Positions 1 to 8,298 of a stretch of 25,760 bases of DNA are shown here, piece by piece. Position 1 is the first letter of the stretch, and the number at the start of each line of letters is the position of its first letter. The notes beneath the pieces are model-generated. The model ran no database searches. It had not been told where the DNA came from and saw only the letters and a program-made list of their open reading frames with translations. Position numbers and translations under genes: made by a program. The DNA is from Fluviicola sp. GTDB taxonomy: Bacteria; Bacteroidota; Bacteroidia; Flavobacteriales_D; Crocinitomicaceae. Where the stretch lies: the NCBI RefSeq assembly GCF_030151805.1, contig NZ_JASLCN010000123.1, forward strand, positions 1 to 25,760, written 5' to 3'.

Positions 1-585
1 CTGGAAAATAACCTGATCGAATCAGGTATCGATAAGTATACCGAAAAACAAGAAAAATTAATCAAACTTGCCAAACAAGGAAAAAATCAGCTGATTCATA
101 CGGTTATGGATCAGGAACTGATCAACGGATTGTTGTACATTTCATTTATGAGGGCTCCCGAAATGCTGGAAGGATCTCCACGCGTGTTGTGGTTCACTCC
201 TACTCCGGAAAATGCACGGGAATATGTCAAATCATTTCATCATTTAATGAAGCGATCGGATGTAACAGTGGAAATTGCAGACGACAAAGGAAAAATCATC
301 GAACAGCGGAACGCTATTTTCGACGGTACAGAAATCATTATCGGAAATCCGAAGCGTTTACTTGAATTATACAATCAAAACGGATTCCATATCAACCAAC
401 TAACGCTTGTAATTATTGACGGAATGGAAACGCTTTGCAAAAATCCGTTAGTCCTTCAAACGATCAGAAGAATTTCCGAAAGCTTACCCAAATGCCAGAA
501 GCTTATTTTTTCAAACGGAAATCATGATCGTTTAGAACCTTTTTGCGAAGATATTTGTACCTTTTACGAAACTACTGAGTTATAA
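1..585 (+). CDS. Degenerate DEAD-box helicase-like RecA1 domain protein (5' end cut by window)
   Basis: The frame is open from the first base, so the gene starts upstream; the ATG at 106 would cut into the fold. Numbered from the first window codon, the order of elements follows the N-terminal RecA domain of DEAD-box RNA helicases: a Q-motif-like stretch (GI at 9-10, Gln17), GKN at 27-29, PTPEN at 67-71 where PTREL is usual, NPKR at 116-119 for TPGR, DGME at 140-143 for DEAD, and SNG at 171-173 for SAT. The Walker A segment (about 33-41) has no GxGKT. No second RecA domain follows: translation stops at about 195 codons. ATP hydrolysis and unwinding are therefore unlikely; an RNA- or partner-binding role is inference. 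Family assignment rests on motif order and spacing, and I am fairly confident of it. Confidence 0.65.
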   Translation: MENNLIESGIDKYTEKQEKLIKLAKQGKNQLIHTVMDQELINGLLYISFMRAPEMLEGSPRVLWFTPTPENAREYVKSFHHLMKRSDVTVEIADDKGKIIEQRNAIFDGTEIIIGNPKRLLELYNQNGFHINQLTLVIIDGMETLCKNPLVLQTIRRISESLPKCQKLIFSNGNHDRLEPFCEDICTFYETTEL

Positions 586-589
586 CCGC

Positions 590-964
590 ATGACCGCAAA
601 ACAGCTAAAAAGTATTTCAAACATCTCGTACATTCTTGGAATAGTTTGCGCTGTATTGATCTATACCCAAAATACACTGGGCTATCCTACAGCAGTCAGA
701 ATCGGATTTTATGTCTTTGGCGGATTGGGTTTACTTCTCAGCCTGCTGCAATTTCGCTTTCTTCCGGAAGAGAAATGGGAAGAGTTTAATCTCTTGTTCT
801 GGATTGGTTCCGTAGTCATTTTCATCGGGTTTATTTTTCAAACGATGCATTTGAAATACTCCTCCCAGATTTTAATTTTGGGCCTCGCAATAACGGGAAT
901 TTCTTACTTTATCAACCCTTTCAGAAGAAACAAAGACGAAGACGACGACATTCTGGACAACTAA
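590..964 (+). CDS. Small four-helix membrane protein of unknown function
   Basis: The product is 124 residues. I see four hydrophobic stretches, at about residues 10-28, 36-55, 67-87 and 91-108, and a highly charged C-terminal tail (Arg-Arg-Asn-Lys then Asp/Glu repeats), which suggests a cytoplasmic tail. It begins 4 bases after the stop of the DEAD-box-like gene, so the two are probably cotranscribed. There is no recognisable catalytic motif and I do not recognise the family. The ATG start sits immediately after the upstream stop with no Shine-Dalgarno sequence, which is normal for Bacteroidota. Gene reality is supported by the close spacing, full-length hydrophobic pattern and lack of a better ORF. 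Confidence 0.75.
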   Translation: MTAKQLKSISNISYILGIVCAVLIYTQNTLGYPTAVRIGFYVFGGLGLLLSLLQFRFLPEEKWEEFNLLFWIGSVVIFIGFIFQTMHLKYSSQILILGLAITGISYFINPFRRNKDEDDDILDN

Positions 965-1068
965 CGATTTAATCTTTCATTATTCCTTGTATTTTTATCA
1001 CCGAATATAAATCCAATGGATATGCTCTTGCGTATCTAACGAACTGAAATATTGGAATAAACTTGTGT

Positions 1069-3141
1069 ATGGTGAAAAAGTATCTGATTGTTTTTCTTCT
1101 CTCCCTTGCCCACTTTTTTTCGCATGCTCAGGTTTCTGTAACTCCCCAGGCAGATTTTGTAGAACTGCAGGGATCTCAATTGAAATATTTCATTGCAGGA
1201 TCGGCCAATTCTGATATTCAATCGGTCAAATCAAAACTCGATCAATTCAAACCGATCAATTCCCGGATGGTCAACCTGGGGTTTGAAACAAAAGACGTTT
1301 GGTTCTATTTTGAAACAAAAAACACCTCGGATTCGAGATTGATCCGGATGCTCAAATTAAGCAATCCCATCATTGACGAGGTAGATGTTTACAAACGCAT
1401 TGGAACCAATACCTTTATTCCGATTGCCAAAAGCGGGGATCAAAGACCATTTTCATGGCGATACGACGGAAGCCGCGAGCTTATTTTCCCGTTAAAACTG
1501 GATCCGAACAGCACGAACGGCTTTCTGTTCCGTGTCAACAATGGTGGCGAACAATTCTATTTTCAAAGTTCCATCGAGAAAGGTTCGTCGATTCAGATCA
1601 AACATGCCAACAAACAGGTTTTCTACGGACTCCTGTTCGGGATTATGATCTTTGTCATCATTCTGAATTTGTCGCTTGGAATTCTCTTCCGGCAGCGTAT
1701 TGCCTACATTTATACGTTTTATGGCGTTTCGTTTACACTGTTGCAATTATCTCTTTTAGGATTCGGAACAACCTGGCTATGGACAGATCAATACTTTATT
1801 TCCAACCGGGCAAATCCCTTCTTTGCCTCACTCGGGGTTTTCTTCTTTCTCAATTTCACTTACCGCTACCTCGAACTGGCCGTCAATACTCCAAAAATAA
1901 AACCCGTTATCCGTTTCTTCCAGATCATTCTGCTCACCAATTGCGTGATTAGTTTGCTTCCAGGAACGGTTTTTATGAATATTTCAGCAGTGACAGTCAA
2001 TGCTATGACACTCGTTCTGAATTTGTTTATTATTTATCCGTTGATCGTCACCCTGAAGACGGGTTCCAAAACTGCAAAATCCTACCTCGTGGCATTTTCC
2101 GTTCTACAGGTTTCCGTATTTGCCTTTGTTCTTCGGAATTTCGGAGTCATTCCCAACAGTTTCCTTGCAGACAATGGTCTGCAGATCGGTTTTGCCGTAG
2201 AAATGGTCATTTTGACTTTCGGAATCTTATTGCGGTTCAAACTCATGAACGATGCCTCGATTTCCGTTCTCGCCGAAGCAAACGAATTGAAACAATCGCT
2301 GAATATCCAGCTGGAATCAGAAGTTGAATTGCGCACCAAAGAAGTCATTTTACAACGAAACGAACTAGAGCAAAAGAATGAAGAGATTACAAGCAGTATT
2401 TTGTATGCAAAACGGATTCAGAATGCCTTGCTTCCGAGCAGTTCTTATTACAGCAAGCTTGTTCCGAATTTAAATGTATTTTATCATCCGAAAGACATTG
2501 TTGCCGGAGATTTTTACTGGGTAAAACGCATCCGGCTCGGGGAAGATATCTGGAAATTCGTCGCAGTTGCAGATTGTACAGGCCACGGAGTTCCGGGAGC
2601 AATGATGAGCGTATTATGTATGAATGCACTGAACGAATCTGCCCGTTTGCTGGAAGATGCCGATCCTGCAGATTTATTGACACGGGTAAGCGCTTATTTA
2701 AGGGATTACCTGCTTACGGACGGGCTTGAATTATCTGACGGGATGGATATTTCCGTAGCCTGTTACAATTCGGAAAAACAAATTCTGAGATTCTGCGGTG
2801 CAAACAATCCTCTATGGATTTTGAACGAAAACGAAATCCAGGTTATTCCTCCTACCAAAAGACCGGTTGGAAAATCAGAATCCAGTCTCGCATTCGAACT
2901 TCACGAATTAAATTATCAGGAAAACCAGCGAATCCTACTATTTTCGGATGGTTGTATTGATCAATTCGGAGAAGTTACCGGAAAGAAATTAAAAACTCCG
3001 GGACTGAAGAAAATGATTCTTGAAAAATACCATCCTGATCCGAAAAACCACCTTCAGAACATCGAACAAGGTCTTTTGAAATGGATGGGAAATGAAGAAC
3101 AGCTGGACGATATTTGTATGATGTTGATCGACCTGAATTAA
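1069..3141 (+). CDS. 7TM receptor-type SpoIIE/PP2C serine phosphatase
   Basis: The 690-residue product has a signal peptide (about 1-20), a periplasmic region like 7TMR-DISM extracellular domains (about 25-180), seven hydrophobic helices (about 185-395), a charged coiled-coil linker (about 400-450) and a C-terminal SpoIIE-type PP2C domain. The metal-binding acidic residues are all visible: Asp481 in GDFYW, Asp502 in ADCTGHG, Asp627 in FSDG and Asp680/681 in the DDI near the C terminus. It should dephosphorylate serine/threonine residues, by analogy on an anti-sigma-factor antagonist, in response to an envelope signal; the partner is not visible here. I chose the ATG at 1069 over the in-frame TTG at 1063, because it gives a clean MVKK signal-peptide start. 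Its stop overlaps the convergent nadC stop by 4 bases. A near-match -7 element (TATTTTTA) lies upstream near 990. Confidence 0.9.
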   Translation: MVKKYLIVFLLSLAHFFSHAQVSVTPQADFVELQGSQLKYFIAGSANSDIQSVKSKLDQFKPINSRMVNLGFETKDVWFYFETKNTSDSRLIRMLKLSNPIIDEVDVYKRIGTNTFIPIAKSGDQRPFSWRYDGSRELIFPLKLDPNSTNGFLFRVNNGGEQFYFQSSIEKGSSIQIKHANKQVFYGLLFGIMIFVIILNLSLGILFRQRIAYIYTFYGVSFTLLQLSLLGFGTTWLWTDQYFISNRANPFFASLGVFFFLNFTYRYLELAVNTPKIKPVIRFFQIILLTNCVISLLPGTVFMNISAVTVNAMTLVLNLFIIYPLIVTLKTGSKTAKSYLVAFSVLQVSVFAFVLRNFGVIPNSFLADNGLQIGFAVEMVILTFGILLRFKLMNDASISVLAEANELKQSLNIQLESEVELRTKEVILQRNELEQKNEEITSSILYAKRIQNALLPSSSYYSKLVPNLNVFYHPKDIVAGDFYWVKRIRLGEDIWKFVAVADCTGHGVPGAMMSVLCMNALNESARLLEDADPADLLTRVSAYLRDYLLTDGLELSDGMDISVACYNSEKQILRFCGANNPLWILNENEIQVIPPTKRPVGKSESSLAFELHELNYQENQRILLFSDGCIDQFGEVTGKKLKTPGLKKMILEKYHPDPKNHLQNIEQGLLKWMGNEEQLDDICMMLIDLN

Positions 3142-3971
3142 AACGCAGCTTTCAAACTCATGTCCAGGCTCTTGAAACTATGCGTCAATGCTCCGACTGA
3201 AATATAATCGACACCTGTTCCAGCAAAATCGCGAAGTGTTTCTTTCGTAATTCCTCCGGAAGCTTCTGTTTCATAACGTTTATCAATTTTTGCAATCGCT
3301 TCTTTGAGCAAATCCGGAGTGAAGTTATCCAGCATGATGCGATCTACCATTCCGGTTTCCAACACCTCATCCAACTCCTGAAGATTCCGGACTTCGATTT
3401 CCACTTTCAATTGCTTCCCGGTTATTTTCAGGTATTCCTGTGTCCGTTGGATGGCTTGTTTAATTCCTCCTGCAAAATCCACGTGATTGTCTTTCAACAT
3501 GATCATATCGTACAATGCAAAGCGGTGATTCATTCCACCTCCGATTCTCACTGCCCATTTTTCCATGTAACGGATTCCGGGAGTTGTTTTGCGCGTGTCG
3601 AGCAAGTTGGTTTGAGTTCCTTCCAACAGGTCGACATATGTTTTTGTTTGAGTTGCAATACCGGACATGCGCTGCATAAAGTTCAGCAAAGTACGCTCTG
3701 CAGCTAAAATCGAACGGGCACTTCCTTTCAGATAAAAGGCAATATCTCCGGGTTTCACCCAGGTTCCGTCCGATAACAATTCTTCGAAAACCAGGTTGGA
3801 ATCTACCAGTTCACACACTTTCTTCGCTACTTCAACACCGGCAAGAACTCCGGTATCTTTCACTAATAATTTAGCAATTCCGGATGCATTTTCAGGAATA
3901 CAAGCCAAAGAAGAATGATCACCATCTCCTAAATCCTCACGAAGAGCGTTTTTTACAATTTCATCAAACAT
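3138..3971 (-). CDS. nadC: Nicotinate-nucleotide pyrophosphorylase (carboxylating), quinolinate phosphoribosyltransferase
   Basis: This cytoplasmic enzyme converts quinolinate and PRPP to nicotinate mononucleotide, CO2 and pyrophosphate in de novo NAD synthesis. The 277-residue length is normal for the family. Diagnostic motifs are present: LREDLGDGD at about 10-18, ERTLLNFMQ at 92-100, DTRKTTPG at 125-132 (quinolinate/PRPP binding Arg and Lys), LKDNH at 159-163, and EASGG at 236-240 near the phosphate-binding C-terminal loop. It lies 89 bases downstream of the DUF4783 gene on the same strand and is probably cotranscribed with it. No strong promoter is seen in that gap. Its 3' end overlaps the convergent phosphatase gene by 4 bases, with no separating terminator. 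Confidence 0.97.
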   Translation of the reverse strand: MFDEIVKNALREDLGDGDHSSLACIPENASGIAKLLVKDTGVLAGVEVAKKVCELVDSNLVFEELLSDGTWVKPGDIAFYLKGSARSILAAERTLLNFMQRMSGIATQTKTYVDLLEGTQTNLLDTRKTTPGIRYMEKWAVRIGGGMNHRFALYDMIMLKDNHVDFAGGIKQAIQRTQEYLKITGKQLKVEIEVRNLQELDEVLETGMVDRIMLDNFTPDLLKEAIAKIDKRYETEASGGITKETLRDFAGTGVDYISVGALTHSFKSLDMSLKAAF

Positions 3972-4060
3972 GAAGTAAAGGTAATTGAAAAGTAAAAATT
4001 GAAAAGGTAAAAATGATAATTTAACCGTAGTCGACTAATACCTTTTTCGCTTTTAACTTA

Positions 4061-4438
4061 CTACTCAATGGAGAGTGATTCGATCTTCAGGTCTGCACCG
4101 ATGTGTTTCCACTTGATTGTGACCCGGAAAGATTCGTCTTTGGAAGTATACGTTCCGGTTGTTAACGGAGAATCATCGCTTTCTTTTCCTTTAAACGTGA
4201 AACGAAAACTTGAAACCGGTTTGCGATTAAAAAAGTCTTTCAATAGTTGAGTTGCTTGAGATTGGGCATACACTCCTTCTTTCCCCTGAATCTGAAGCAA
4301 GAGTTTATCTTTTCCGTAAGATACGATCTTAGCCGCATCCTCTCTGTTGAATGCTTGTTCAACAGCCACGAAACTAGCATCTGACACCGAATGAAAAGAT
4401 AAAACGAAAGAAGCAATTAATGATAAAATAAAACCCAT
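4061..4438 (-). CDS. DUF4783 family secreted/envelope protein
   Basis: The 125-residue product has a hydrophobic N terminus (about 2-18) that reads as a signal peptide, then a compact alpha/beta domain rich in Lys and aromatic residues (for example a KGKES loop and a terminal LKIESLSIE strand). This matches the DUF4783 family, which in Bacteroidota typically sits next to nadC and rlmH, as here. The family fold resembles NTF2-like proteins, but no enzymatic residue set stands out and no function is established. It is transcribed leftward, probably with nadC. A perfect TAnnTTTG element lies 29 bases upstream of the ATG. Family assignment comes from recognition of the sequence pattern plus context. 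Confidence 0.8.
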   Translation of the reverse strand: MGFILSLIASFVLSFHSVSDASFVAVEQAFNREDAAKIVSYGKDKLLLQIQGKEGVYAQSQATQLLKDFFNRKPVSSFRFTFKGKESDDSPLTTGTYTSKDESFRVTIKWKHIGADLKIESLSIE

Positions 4439-4467
4439 AATTCAATTGTTATTTGAACCCACGACAA

Positions 4468-4475
4468 CAAATATA
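4468..4475 (-). promoter_or_regulatory. Bacteroidota -7 element for DUF4783-nadC operon
   Basis: On the minus strand this reads TATATTTG, an exact match to TAnnTTTG. It would place transcription initiation about 22-25 bases before the DUF4783 start codon. A TTG is present upstream (minus strand of 4491-4493), but the 15-base spacer is shorter than the usual 17-23, so the -33 half is doubtful. Confidence 0.5.
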
Positions 4476-4578
4476 ATGCCTAAATTCAGACAAGCAGAAA
4501 ATTCTACTGTTTTTATAGATTAAATTCATCAAATAGCGCTTCCGGGAAAGAATAATTTAGGACTATCTACAATTTTCG

Positions 4579-4586
4579 TATATTCG
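4579..4586 (+). promoter_or_regulatory. Near-match -7 element abutting rlmH start
   Basis: TATATTCG differs from TAnnTTTG at one position and ends only 4 bases before the rlmH ATG, so transcription would start about at the start codon. No convincing -33 TTG is seen. If real, this is the entry promoter for rlmH and the first part of the glycan cluster, giving a leaderless or near-leaderless mRNA. Confidence 0.3.
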
Positions 4587-4590
4587 TCGC

Positions 4591-5064
4591 ATGCAGGTAA
4601 CACTACTTTGTATCGGTAAAACGGGAAAGAAATTTTTGGAAGAAGGAGAACAGGAATATTTGAAACGACTTCGCCATTACATCTCTTTTCAACTCCACAT
4701 CATTCCCGATATCAAGCAGGCCAAAAGTTTATCCGAAGCACAAATCAAGCAAAAAGAAGGAGAACTGATCCTTGAAAAAGTAGGTTTCTCCGACTCGCTT
4801 ATTTTATTGGACGAACGCGGAAAAGAATTCAGTTCCATGGCATTTTCCCAATACCTCCAGGAACAATTCAATCGCGGGGGAAAGCACCTTTACTTTGTGA
4901 TCGGCGGACCTTATGGCTTCAGTGATGCCGTTTATCAGCGGGCGAACGGAAAAATCTCCTTGTCACAAATGACTTTTTCTCATCAAATGATCCGTCTGCT
5001 CTTTATTGAACAGGTTTACCGGGCCATGACCATTTTGCGTAACGAACCTTATCATCATCAGTAA
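4591..5064 (+). CDS. rlmH: 23S rRNA (pseudouridine1915-N3)-methyltransferase RlmH
   Basis: This SPOUT-class enzyme methylates pseudouridine 1915 in helix 69 of 23S rRNA on assembled 70S ribosomes, using S-adenosylmethionine. The 157-residue length is exactly family-like. Visible motifs are LLDERG at 72-77, the SAM-knot IGGPYGFS at 104-111, and the C-terminal block SLSQMTFSHQMIRLLFIEQ (123-141) followed by the terminal YHH (154-156), which contributes to catalysis and substrate binding. The next gene begins 2 bases after its stop, so this housekeeping gene heads the glycan-cluster transcription unit. Confidence 0.97.
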   Translation: MQVTLLCIGKTGKKFLEEGEQEYLKRLRHYISFQLHIIPDIKQAKSLSEAQIKQKEGELILEKVGFSDSLILLDERGKEFSSMAFSQYLQEQFNRGGKHLYFVIGGPYGFSDAVYQRANGKISLSQMTFSHQMIRLLFIEQVYRAMTILRNEPYHHQ

Positions 5065-5066
5065 AC

Positions 5067-6425
5067 ATGGGTTACAAGTACCTTTCCTTTACTTTTAATG
5101 ACTACGTTTTTACGAGTGCCTGGTTGATCGTATTCACCATTATTGTCATCTGGATTTACTTGAAAAATTCCCAGAATCCCGATTACCGTTATTTCATTCC
5201 ACACTTTTTCTGGAAGATTTTCCTGGGAATTGCGTTTGCAACATTTTACGTTTACACCTACGGAAGTGGCGACACAACAGCCTATTACCAGGGAGCTGAA
5301 TGCCTGAAAAACCTGGCTTTAGAAAGTCCGTCTGATTATTTTCATGAAATATTCTCAGGACCAACCGGAGATTTGCTTCCTTCATACTATAACTCGCGTA
5401 CCGGAATTCCTCCTATCTGGATCTACAAGGAACCAAACTCCTGGTTTATTTGCAAACTCTCCAGTTTTTTTGCATTCTTTACTTTTAAGAGTTATCTGGC
5501 ATTGAATCTGATTTTCACCTTTTTTTCCACATGGATTACCTGGCGTTTCTTTCTCTTCGTGCGTTCTTTTCTGAATATCCGGGTTGGTTACGTTGCTATT
5601 GCTATTTTGTTCATCCCTACGGTAGGATTCTGGTGTTCCGGTTTGTTGAAAGACACGGTTGTTTACTGTTCCAGCCTGATTTTGCTCACCAATCTGATTA
5701 AGGCATTAAAAGGATTGAAAGTTTCAAATGTGATCTATATCCTTCTTTCGGCATACATTATCGGAGCTACCCGGTCTTTTGTACTGATCTCTATCCTGAT
5801 TCCGTTTTTGGTCACTTTTATCTTTTATTTCAATCGTTCGGCATCGTTCATCACCAAATTCATGACCCGCACCATTGGAACCTGTACCGTGCTTCTGATG
5901 ATTTTTATCTATTCCCGTTACTCCAATTCTTTTGAAGAGCTTTCTTCTCAAAATTTAGTAACTACGGCAGAAGTCATTTACAATGATTTTCAACAAAATC
6001 AGGGATACACGGGAAAACGTTACGATTTGGGAATCACAGAGTTTACAGCGGCAAACATGCTTCGCACAACTCCGCTTGCCATATTGACAGCTATTTATCG
6101 CCCGTTTATCTGGGAAGCCAATGGATTTTTTATGCTGGTTAACGGATTGGAAAGTTTGGTACTCCTGTATTTTACCCTGAAATTATTCCAAAAACGGGAC
6201 AAATCATTACCGCGTATGCCGGAAGAATCCAGAATCTTTTTTATCATCTGCTTGTTTTCGTGCCTGATTATGGCTTTTTTCGTTGGTTTCACCTCCGGAT
6301 TATTCGGTGTACTCGTCCGGCTGAAAGCTCCCCTCATTCCATTCTTCCTACTTTTTGTTTTTCACCGAATGACACAAAATAACTCCAAAAAAGCATCCCT
6401 GAATGAAACAGCGTCTTCTCACTAA
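5067..6425 (+). CDS. Polytopic membrane protein, candidate polysaccharide polymerase (Wzy/EpsG-like)
   Basis: The 452-residue product is strongly hydrophobic with about 10-12 predicted membrane helices and one long soluble loop at about 60-130. That loop opens with a GSGDTTAYY segment, and SGLLKD occurs at 191-196. A Gly-Asp-(Thr/Ser)-x-x-Tyr loop after the first helices and a Ser-(x)n-Lys-Asp motif near the middle are typical of EpsG/Wzy-like repeat-unit polymerases in Bacteroidota, which are poorly conserved and usually annotated as hypothetical. Polymerase function is inferred from topology plus position beside a flippase and glycosyltransferases. It starts 2 bases after rlmH and its 3' end overlaps the next gene by 23 bases, implying coupling. 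Alternatives are a GT-C glycosyltransferase or a ligase. Confidence 0.6.
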   Translation: MGYKYLSFTFNDYVFTSAWLIVFTIIVIWIYLKNSQNPDYRYFIPHFFWKIFLGIAFATFYVYTYGSGDTTAYYQGAECLKNLALESPSDYFHEIFSGPTGDLLPSYYNSRTGIPPIWIYKEPNSWFICKLSSFFAFFTFKSYLALNLIFTFFSTWITWRFFLFVRSFLNIRVGYVAIAILFIPTVGFWCSGLLKDTVVYCSSLILLTNLIKALKGLKVSNVIYILLSAYIIGATRSFVLISILIPFLVTFIFYFNRSASFITKFMTRTIGTCTVLLMIFIYSRYSNSFEELSSQNLVTTAEVIYNDFQQNQGYTGKRYDLGITEFTAANMLRTTPLAILTAIYRPFIWEANGFFMLVNGLESLVLLYFTLKLFQKRDKSLPRMPEESRIFFIICLFSCLIMAFFVGFTSGLFGVLVRLKAPLIPFFLLFVFHRMTQNNSKKASLNETASSH

Positions 6426-7245
6426 TCGCTTTGCAGAGAAAATACTTTTGGTTTTGATCCAATTGGCCAATTCAAAGCCATGGGTTTATAAATTCGTTCC
6501 CGTTAATACCGATTACAAGACGGGAAGTATCCGAAAAGTGAAAAGAAACGACATTCACTATCAATTGGATATTTCCGACTACCAGGAATGGCTCATTTAT
6601 TTCTATTGCAAAACCGATTCAAGTGATTATGTGTTAAGTTACCTGGCGAAATCAGAAGCCATTCTCGATATCGGAGCAAATATCGGTCAAACAGCGTTCA
6701 ACATACTTCAAACCCAAACAAAAAAAGGGTTAAACCCGGTTGTTTACGCTTTTGAACCTTATCCCAAAACATTTCGCAAACTGGAATCAAATATCCGGTT
6801 GAATCGAACTGCTCAGATTCGTGCTTTCAATATCGGATTAAGCAATCAGAAAGGCTTATTGCACATGACCCAGCACAGTCCTTCAAACAGTGGCGGGTTC
6901 CGGATGACAACCGATACTCAAAACGCGGTTTCTGTTCCGGTCATTTCGCTCGATGAGTTTGTTTCAGAACAGAACATATCCCGGATTGACTTCATCAAAA
7001 TTGACGTGGAAGGTTTTGAATTAACCGTTTTGTCAGGAGCAAAACAAGTCATTCAACAGTTCAGGCCCGTTCTTGTTTTTGAATACAGCGTTGAAAATAT
7101 CCTGGCTCAAAACGGCAATATTGAAGAAGCACTGAACGGAATTTTAGAAAACAACTATAAAATAAGTACGAAAGAAGGTCTTAGTGATTTGAAAACGATT
7201 CTGTCACTAAAGGAGCAAACAGACTTAATCTGTATCCCGAATTAA
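6403..7245 (+). CDS. FkbM family SAM-dependent methyltransferase
   Basis: The 280-residue protein has the class I motif I ILDIGANIG at 87-95, an acidic post-beta2 segment (FEPYPKTF, about 118-125), and the FkbM hallmark KIDVEGFEL at 199-207. FkbM enzymes O-methylate hydroxyls; in surface-glycan loci they usually methylate a sugar, which I infer here. The acceptor cannot be read from sequence. The ATG at 6403 lies inside the 3' end of the membrane-protein gene (23-base overlap). It has a paralogue in the same locus at 15559, with the same N-terminal arrangement of a basic VKRN motif about 35-40 residues before motif I. A 98-base gap follows, the largest within this run. Confidence 0.88.
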   Translation: MKQRLLTNRFAEKILLVLIQLANSKPWVYKFVPVNTDYKTGSIRKVKRNDIHYQLDISDYQEWLIYFYCKTDSSDYVLSYLAKSEAILDIGANIGQTAFNILQTQTKKGLNPVVYAFEPYPKTFRKLESNIRLNRTAQIRAFNIGLSNQKGLLHMTQHSPSNSGGFRMTTDTQNAVSVPVISLDEFVSEQNISRIDFIKIDVEGFELTVLSGAKQVIQQFRPVLVFEYSVENILAQNGNIEEALNGILENNYKISTKEGLSDLKTILSLKEQTDLICIPN

Positions 7246-7343
7246 TACTCCGGCAATACAAAGTGCAGATTTTTATGTAATTTGGCATTCCAATTCGTGC
7301 AGATTCAAACGAATCCGGTTGGGACACATTTCTACTCGAAAAA

Positions 7344-8294
7344 ATGATAAAAAACAAACGAATTTTTATTACCGGAGGTGCCGGATTCATTGCCAATACG
7401 CTTATTTCAAATTTGATTGAAAACAACACGATCGTTGTTTTTGACAATTTCCACCGCGATACGATCAGTAACAGTCCCTTTTCAAACCATTCGAATTTGA
7501 CAATCATCAAAGGAGATGTTCTGGATAAGGAGCTTTTAACGGAATCCATGAAAGGCGCCGAAATTGTGGTTCATGCTGCAGGTATTGCGGGTATTGATAC
7601 GGTGATCAAGGATCCTGTCAAAACCATGACTGTAAACATGATTGGTACGGCAAATGCTCTGGAAGCTGCGCGAATTAATCAGGTGAGTGATCGTTTTATC
7701 GACTTTTCAACATCCGAAATTTTCGGTTCGATGGCATTCAAATCCACTGAAAGTGATGAAACGGTTTCAGGTTCTGCCGGTGAAGCACGCTGGACGTATG
7801 CCGTAAGTAAATTGGCCGGAGAACATTTGACACATGCATACCATTCTCAATACCAATTACCGACGGTTACCGTAAGACCATTCAATGTTTACGGTCCGGG
7901 GCAAACGGGAGAAGGCGCCATGCAGATTTTCATTAAAAAAGCATTGAAAGACGAAGATATTTTCATCAACGGCGACGGAAGTCAGATCAGAGCCTGGTGT
8001 TATGTCGATGATTTCGTGGATTGCCTGATGCGTTGTCTTGAAAATCCAAAAGCGATCGGTGAAAGCTTCAATTTAGGAAATGCACGCGCAGTCATTACCA
8101 CTTTAGGCCTGGCTCAAACCGTTTGCAGGGTATTGAATTCAAAATCACAGATCAAATTCCGTGAACAGCTTTCCGCAGATATCGAATTACGCATTCCATC
8201 CGTAAAGAAAACGGAAGAAATATTGGGTTTCAAAGCCCAGGTAGACCTCGAAGAAGGAATTATCCGTACAGCGAAGTATTTCAAATCACTTTAA
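7344..8294 (+). CDS. NAD-dependent epimerase/dehydratase (extended SDR), nucleotide-sugar modifying
   Basis: The 316-residue protein carries an N-terminal Rossmann motif TGGAGFIA (10-17), whose final residue is Ala where Gly is usual. It has a TSEIFG segment around the catalytic Ser/Thr, a YAVSK catalytic Tyr-Lys pair at about 152-156, RPFNVYGPGQ and a GDGSQIRAW nucleotide-sugar loop. The TSE-x-x-G form is closer to UDP-glucuronate decarboxylase/4,6-dehydratase-type SDRs than to GalE, but the exact reaction is not decidable here. It is followed after 4 bases by an aminotransferase and then an acetyltransferase, so it probably supplies a keto-sugar nucleotide for amination. The upstream gap shows only a weak promoter-like TAATTTGG near 7279. 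Confidence 0.88.
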   Translation: MIKNKRIFITGGAGFIANTLISNLIENNTIVVFDNFHRDTISNSPFSNHSNLTIIKGDVLDKELLTESMKGAEIVVHAAGIAGIDTVIKDPVKTMTVNMIGTANALEAARINQVSDRFIDFSTSEIFGSMAFKSTESDETVSGSAGEARWTYAVSKLAGEHLTHAYHSQYQLPTVTVRPFNVYGPGQTGEGAMQIFIKKALKDEDIFINGDGSQIRAWCYVDDFVDCLMRCLENPKAIGESFNLGNARAVITTLGLAQTVCRVLNSKSQIKFREQLSADIELRIPSVKKTEEILGFKAQVDLEEGIIRTAKYFKSL

Positions 8295-8298
8295 ACAC

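Noticed and set aside
1063..1068. TTG as start of the SpoIIE phosphatase
   Set aside because: It adds only two residues before an ATG that begins a normal signal peptide.
1455..1952. 165-codon alternative frame inside the phosphatase gene
   Set aside because: The host gene has complete domain evidence in its own frame; the alternative frame has no domain features.
7294..7315. ATTCGT/ACGAAT inverted repeat in the gap before the first SDR
   Set aside because: A 6-bp stem with a 10-base loop and no T-run is within chance expectation and not supported as a terminator or operator.
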